DNA from: Flavobacteriales bacterium
Lineage (GTDB): Bacteria; Bacteroidota; Bacteroidia; Flavobacteriales_F; PHOS-HE28
Assembly: GCA_016699575.1 (NCBI GenBank)
Contig: CP064979.1
Location: forward strand, 3,596,001 to 3,660,000
DNA: 64,000 bases
Direction: 5' to 3'
Shown: one piece after another, positions 59,955 to 64,000 of the stretch
Layout: every line of letters begins with the position of its first letter
Numbering within the stretch: the first letter of the stretch is position 1
Translations under genes and position numbers: made by a program
The notes under the pieces: generated by a model
What the model saw: only the letters and a program-made list of their open reading frames with translations
Databases searched by the model: none
Told to the model about the DNA's origin: nothing

Positions 59955-60514
59955 TGGGCCGAACCCGACTGTCCTTTGTTTCGTGCTGGCTATTCATGAT
60001 GTTCTCGTGCATCGGGGGACCGGAGATTTCAAGTCGTTCCGGTCAGTATACGCTTCGCCTTGTTTCGACAAGCGACACGACCGATCACCAAGCTTCCCTT
60101 CTGGTTGATACAGCCGATGTGGGCAGTATCACCATCACAGTAACTGGAGCCCTTGCCAGGAACGGTCGCAGGCAGCGCACCATTCTGTACCGCCAACGGG
60201 ATGCCCTCTTCGAGCGTAAGTACTTTGCAGACGATACATCACCCATGTCAGACTCGCTTGACCTTTTGGTCTTAGCCATGCATGACACAGCGTATACATA
60301 TCTCTTCGATGGGCAACGCTATATGCCATTGGTTCCGTTCGGCTCGGAGGACTATCGTTTGACCATTGCTCCCGTTGGCAATCTTCGTTGGCAGTCGAAG
60401 CGATGCAATGTTCACGACACAACTTACTGTACATCGTTGGTCTTCGATCAGCGCTTTCGGTTGTACGCGGCTGAATTCCTATTCGGCGATCGTCGATACC
60501 TCTTTGAATACTGA
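59954..60514 (+). CDS. Small lipoprotein, possible immunity protein, 186 aa
   Basis: The start ATG 59954 overlaps the upstream stop. The N-terminus MGRTRLSFVSCWLFMMFSC carries a lipobox-like MFSC, so the mature protein begins CIGGPEISSRSGQY. The rest is beta-rich, with no family I recognise. Its position directly after an RHS-type effector is where immunity proteins are usually found. This role is inference; it may equally be an unrelated lipoprotein. Confidence 0.6.
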   Translation: MGRTRLSFVSCWLFMMFSCIGGPEISSRSGQYTLRLVSTSDTTDHQASLLVDTADVGSITITVTGALARNGRRQRTILYRQRDALFERKYFADDTSPMSDSLDLLVLAMHDTAYTYLFDGQRYMPLVPFGSEDYRLTIAPVGNLRWQSKRCNVHDTTYCTSLVFDQRFRLYAAEFLFGDRRYLFEY

Positions 60515-60617
60515 ACTGGGTTGCATCCGGTTTGAATCGCCTGAAGTACGATCCTGCGTTTCCGTTGCCAGATAAATACCGCTGAGTGCAGAACGTCGCT
60601 TGGTAGCACCTTCAAGT

Positions 60618-61946
60618 TTACCGCTCATCGAACACGAGGCCGTGCCCAGTGAGCTCATCGAGGATGGGATCGTACAGTTCAGCGGCGAGCGGCATCAATA
60701 CACCGCGCTGCTTCACTTGGCCGTTGAGCACCAGCTTGGCGGCAATGGCCACGGGCAGGCCAACCGTTCGAGCCATGGCCGTGTAGGTCTGGTCTGCGCC
60801 GATCGCCGTCAACGACGCGTGCAGTTCGTGCTTCTTTCCACCCGCGGTGTACACGAAGCGGTGCCACATCACCACCAGGTCTTTGTCGTTGGGCTCCAGT
60901 TTCCAGCGTTGCTCGAGCAGGTGTTGAAGCAAACCGGCCGGTGAAAGTCCGGTCTTGCCGATCGGCTCTTCGGTGAACAGCCCTGCCTCAGTGAGCTTCT
61001 GCATAACTGCGCCGTTGGGCTCCAGGTTCAAGTAGTACGCGAGGTTCAAGCGGGTGTCACGGCCTGCGCTCGGCGGCAGGAAGGATTCCGTGTATTGCCG
61101 CCAGGTTGCACCGCTGGGCAGTTCCATAACGAAGCTGTCGTCGGTGCAGCCGAGCTGGATCAATGCATCCCATGCGATGCAGAAACCTGCCTTGCGGAGC
61201 GTGCCGCGCTTGAGCGTGGGGATCCCATCAAGGCCATAGTGCGATCTGTACTTGAGCGAATCGCGGTTCGCGTAGCCGTCGAACATGCCGAAGCCGGGCA
61301 CTTTCACCTGCACCGTGCGTTGGAACAAGCGGTGGTAAGGGATGTACTTCGTTACACCTTGGTCGATGTACTTGGCGGATCCACCTTGTCCGGCCAGTAT
61401 CACGTTGCGCGGGTTCCAGCTGAACTTGTAGCCCCATAGGTTGGTGTCGCTCTCGGGTGCAACCAGCCCGCCGCAATAGCTCTCGAACGCTTCAATGGTG
61501 CCGCCTTCGCGCTTGATGCGATCAATGATGCGCATGGCGCTCATGTGGTCGATGCCGGGGTCCAGGCCGAGTTCGTTCAACAGGACAAGCCCGGCAGCTT
61601 TGGCCTCAGCATCCAGTGGCCACATGGCATCGGGCACGTAGCTCGGTGTGAGCACGTGCTTTTTCCGGTGGATGCAGTCCTTTACCACATCAATGTGCAT
61701 GTAGGCCGGCAGCATGCTGATCACCAGGTCGTGCTTGGCGATCTCGGCGGAGCGGGCTTCCGCATTCGTCGCATCCAAGGCCAAGGCGCTTGCTGCGTTC
61801 CCTGCGCCTTCCAGCAAAGCGGCGGCCTGCTTCACCTCCCGGTCCGCGACGACAATGCGCCATTGCTGCTCCTGCGCGTGTTCGACGAGGTACTTGATGA
61901 GCGATGAGGCCGAGCGACCTGCACCAAGTATGAGGATGGAGCGCAT
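60618..61946 (-). CDS. Saccharopine dehydrogenase-like protein, 442 aa
   Basis: The start is ATG 61946. The NAD(P)-binding motif ILILGAGRSASSLIKYLVEH opens the chain, and AKHDLVISMLPAYMHIDVVK, LLNELGLDPGIDHMSAMRII and SYCGGLVAPESDTNLWGYKF are landmarks of the saccharopine dehydrogenase (lysine-forming/reductase) family. It may act in lysine breakdown or in a related amino-acid route. Its last codons are copied at 56217-56243 across the island. Confidence 0.9.
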   Translation of the reverse strand: MRSILILGAGRSASSLIKYLVEHAQEQQWRIVVADREVKQAAALLEGAGNAASALALDATNAEARSAEIAKHDLVISMLPAYMHIDVVKDCIHRKKHVLTPSYVPDAMWPLDAEAKAAGLVLLNELGLDPGIDHMSAMRIIDRIKREGGTIEAFESYCGGLVAPESDTNLWGYKFSWNPRNVILAGQGGSAKYIDQGVTKYIPYHRLFQRTVQVKVPGFGMFDGYANRDSLKYRSHYGLDGIPTLKRGTLRKAGFCIAWDALIQLGCTDDSFVMELPSGATWRQYTESFLPPSAGRDTRLNLAYYLNLEPNGAVMQKLTEAGLFTEEPIGKTGLSPAGLLQHLLEQRWKLEPNDKDLVVMWHRFVYTAGGKKHELHASLTAIGADQTYTAMARTVGLPVAIAAKLVLNGQVKQRGVLMPLAAELYDPILDELTGHGLVFDER

Positions 61947-62063
61947 GGATGGAATTTTCGGATGCGGAAATGGGCGGCAAAGATGCCCGATGTGAGCCCG
62001 CCGCCCAACTGCCCCTGCGTTTCACCGATCCGTTGTTGCGAGCTACCGCCTTTCTTCGCCCAC

Positions 62064-63308
62064 ATGGACCGCAAGGTTTGGTTGCTCATCATCGTGGCCT
62101 CGCTCGGCTACTTCGTGGACATCTACGATCTGGTGCTGTTCAACGTGGTGAAGAAGGAAAGCCTGGAGGCCATTGGCTTGGTGGGCGAGGCGTTGAACGA
62201 ATACGACACTTGGCTGTTCGGTTGCCAGATGGGCGGCATGCTTGTCGGCGGCTTGCTCTGGGGCATCCTTGGGGACAAGCGTGGCCGGGTGCAGGTGCTC
62301 TTCGGCTCCATCCTGCTGTACTCGTTGGCCAACGTTTTCAATGCGTTCGTCATCGACACATTCTGGTACTCAGTGTGCCGTGTATTGGCCGGTATCGGAT
62401 TGGCAGGTGAACTGGGTGCGGGGATCACGCTGGTGGTGGAGAGCATGCCGCGCACGAAACGCGGCTGGGGCACTATGATCATCGTCACGTTCGGAGCGCT
62501 GGGCGCCGTGGTGGCCGGTCTGGTAGGCAACAGCGGCGCGGCCATGGCCAGTGCCGTCGGTCTGGATGTGCAAGGCTGGCAGATGGCCTACCTCGTGGGC
62601 GGGGCGCTGGGTTTGGTTCTGTTGGTGCTGCGGGCCGGGGCCTTCGAGAGCGGGATGTTCAAGCAGACCAAGGAGCGCGCCGACGTCGTGAAGGGCAACT
62701 TCCTTGCGCTTTTCCGGTCGAAGGCCAGCACACTGAAGTATTTGGCATCCATTGCGATCGGGCTGCCGGTGTGGTATGTGATCGGTGTGCTGATCAACAA
62801 GAGCCACTTGCTGGCACCGGAACTCGGGGTGGTGGGCGAGGTGAAGGTGGCCCAGAGCGTGATGTGGAGCTACATCGGCCTCAGCATAGGCGACCTGTTG
62901 AGCGGCTTGCTCAGCCAGTTGTTGCGCAGCCGTCGTAAAGTGATCTTCCTCTATATGGCCTTCCTGTCCGCAATGGTGCTGGTCTTCCTGTTCGACCGAG
63001 GTGTTGACCTGCCCTGGTTCTACATCATGTGCATGGTCCTCGGCATCAGCACAGGGTTCTGGGCGCTGTTCGTCACGGTGGCATCCGAGCAGTTCGGCAC
63101 CAACTTGCGCAGCACCGTCACCAACACGGCACCCAACTTCGTCCGCGGGGCCGTTATCCCCATCACCTACGCTTTCGATGCGCTGCGCACAAGCTGGAGC
63201 GGTGTGATGGCGGCGCTGGTCGTTGGCGTGGTGTGCATCGGTCTTTCGCTGTGGGCTACTTGGTACGTGGAAGAGACCTTCCACAAGGACCTGGACCACG
63301 TGGAGTGA
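62064..63308 (+). CDS. MFS transporter, 414 aa
   Basis: Twelve hydrophobic segments and the MFS loop-2 motif (GGLLWGILGDKRGRVQVLFG) are seen. A GIGLAGELGAGITLVVESMP block and a C-half ending RGAVIPITYAFDAL follow. It belongs to the sugar/metabolite-H+ symporter-like MFS (SP/AAHS-like). I take ATG 62064 where conserved MDRKVWLLIIVASLGYFVDI starts. The substrate is unknown. It is divergent from the saccharopine dehydrogenase gene. Confidence 0.92.
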   Translation: MDRKVWLLIIVASLGYFVDIYDLVLFNVVKKESLEAIGLVGEALNEYDTWLFGCQMGGMLVGGLLWGILGDKRGRVQVLFGSILLYSLANVFNAFVIDTFWYSVCRVLAGIGLAGELGAGITLVVESMPRTKRGWGTMIIVTFGALGAVVAGLVGNSGAAMASAVGLDVQGWQMAYLVGGALGLVLLVLRAGAFESGMFKQTKERADVVKGNFLALFRSKASTLKYLASIAIGLPVWYVIGVLINKSHLLAPELGVVGEVKVAQSVMWSYIGLSIGDLLSGLLSQLLRSRRKVIFLYMAFLSAMVLVFLFDRGVDLPWFYIMCMVLGISTGFWALFVTVASEQFGTNLRSTVTNTAPNFVRGAVIPITYAFDALRTSWSGVMAALVVGVVCIGLSLWATWYVEETFHKDLDHVE

Positions 63309-63379
63309 ACGGATCGTTAATGGCCTTTCCGAAGGTCTGCCGTGCTCGTGCATGGCACACCGGTTGCCTTCCGGGTGCT

Positions 63380-63407
63380 GTTGTCATCCCGAGCGCAGTC
63401 GAGGGAT
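63380..63407. repeat. Half of a dispersed GTCATCCCGAGCGCAG-type element
   Basis: The 28-base block reads GTTGTCATCCCGAGCGCAG then TCGAGGGAT. Such blocks are widely dispersed in Bacteroidota, often as arms of palindromes; this one has no partner here. It lies between the MFS gene and the next gene. Confidence 0.6.
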
Positions 63408-63436
63408 ACTTTCGCCCACCTTATCGATCACATCCC

Positions 63437-64000
63437 ATGAAACGTTGGTCCTCGCTCATCGCAGCATCCGCCTTCTCGTTCTCAGCGCTCTTCGCCCAAA
63501 CCAGCGACCTGGTCTTCTTCACTGATGACGGCACTGGCTTCGTCCTGGTGGTCGATGGCGACAAGAAGAACGCCGAGCCTGCCAGCCGCGTGCTGGCCAC
63601 CGGCCTGCGCAACGAAACGCCCATGGTCATCATCAGCTTCGAGAACGGCAGCATCCCCGACCTGCGGAAGTCCGGCTATTTCCCGCTGGGCAAGGAGTAC
63701 ACCATCATGATCACCACCAACAAGAAAGGGGAGAAGGTATTGCGCATGACCGGCGAAGCAGCCTTGGGCACTGCTGCCAAGACCCAACCCGCTCAGTTGG
63801 TACCAGGCAACTTCGTGGACGATGCTGCAGTACCTGCCAGCACCACCACGACCACCTTCGGCACAAGCACGGGCGGGGTTCAAACCACGCAAACCACCAC
63901 CGTGGAAGAAACCACCACCGGCAATGGTGAGAACGTGAACATGAGCGTCGGGTTCGGCGGCATCGGGTTCGACATGAACGTGAACGTGCAGGATGGCACG
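63437..64000 (+). CDS. Secreted DUF4476-type protein, 5' part (runs off window)
   Basis: The frame from ATG 63437 has a signal peptide (MKRWSSLIAASAFSFSALFA) and then SDLVFFTDDGTGFVLVVDGD with a PASRVLATGLRNETPMVIIS segment, the usual N-terminal layout of Bacteroidota proteins that end in a DUF4476 domain. A Thr/Gly-rich linker (TTTTTFGTSTGG) follows. The C-terminal domain lies outside the window, so the DUF4476 label is an expectation. Confidence 0.65.
   Translation, partial: MKRWSSLIAASAFSFSALFAQTSDLVFFTDDGTGFVLVVDGDKKNAEPASRVLATGLRNETPMVIISFENGSIPDLRKSGYFPLGKEYTIMITTNKKGEKVLRMTGEAALGTAAKTQPAQLVPGNFVDDAAVPASTTTTTFGTSTGGVQTTQTTTVEETTTGNGENVNMSVGFGGIGFDMNVNVQDGT

Overview
The window looks like a high-G+C member of the Bacteroidota, probably Flavobacteriales-like. 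The evidence is seen directly: six secreted proteins end in type IX secretion (T9SS) sorting domains, there is a PorQ-cytidylate kinase pair, rpsP has the long alanine-rich tail typical of the phylum, several genes have TAnnTTTG-like -7 boxes, and many intergenic word repeats of Bacteroidota style are present. Most genes are G+C rich, while a few secreted-protein islands are visibly poorer in G+C. I found no rRNA, tRNA, transposase, integrase or CRISPR array.

Layout. 1-5080: the 5' end of paaZ (phenylacetate ring cleavage, running off the left edge), followed by four truncated extra copies of the same 5' end interleaved with two secreted-protein genes. 5081-9484: an ABC exporter pair, a beta-helix T9SS protein and a GH18 chitinase. 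9490-16772: an SGNH-type T9SS esterase, a ClC channel, a trehalose synthase/phosphatase fusion, an MscS channel and a YbdK-type ligase, which suggests osmotic-stress functions. 16776-24297: acetyltransferase, GH92 mannosidase, pirin, a PQQ-type sugar dehydrogenase-like T9SS protein and an S9 peptidase. 24391-28895: two histidine kinases and two stand-alone receivers around a DUF4468-like protein and a NYN-cold-shock fusion. 28988-36316: RnfD-like membrane protein plus DUF2330, small membrane proteins, a PaaY-like hexapeptide enzyme, a PhoU-like/PiT phosphate pair and a GlmU-family protein. 36461-41211: lon, a T9SS cargo gene, a small Cys-rich frame and a displaced lon 3' remnant. 41286-47015: a phosphate-type porin, a lipoprotein, PorQ, Cmk, a phosphatase, a zinc ribbon and IspH. 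47346-56202: rpsA, an M1 peptidase, a GH20 hexosaminidase, rpsP, rimM and a tRNA methyltransferase. 56217-60617: a low-G+C island with two transglutaminase-like secreted paralogues, an RHS-core protein split by a frameshift and a lipoprotein. 60618-64000: saccharopine dehydrogenase-like protein, an MFS transporter and a partial DUF4476-type protein.

The main discovery candidate is structural. At three independent loci (paaZ 5' end, lon 3' end, saccharopine dehydrogenase 3' end) accessory genes lie between an intact gene terminus and a displaced, diverged remnant of that same terminus. The lon and paaZ remnants differ from the intact copies largely at synonymous positions, so they look like old alleles pushed aside rather than decayed duplicates. 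This fits repeated uptake of DNA in which a housekeeping-gene end served as the homologous anchor and the cargo rode in beside it.
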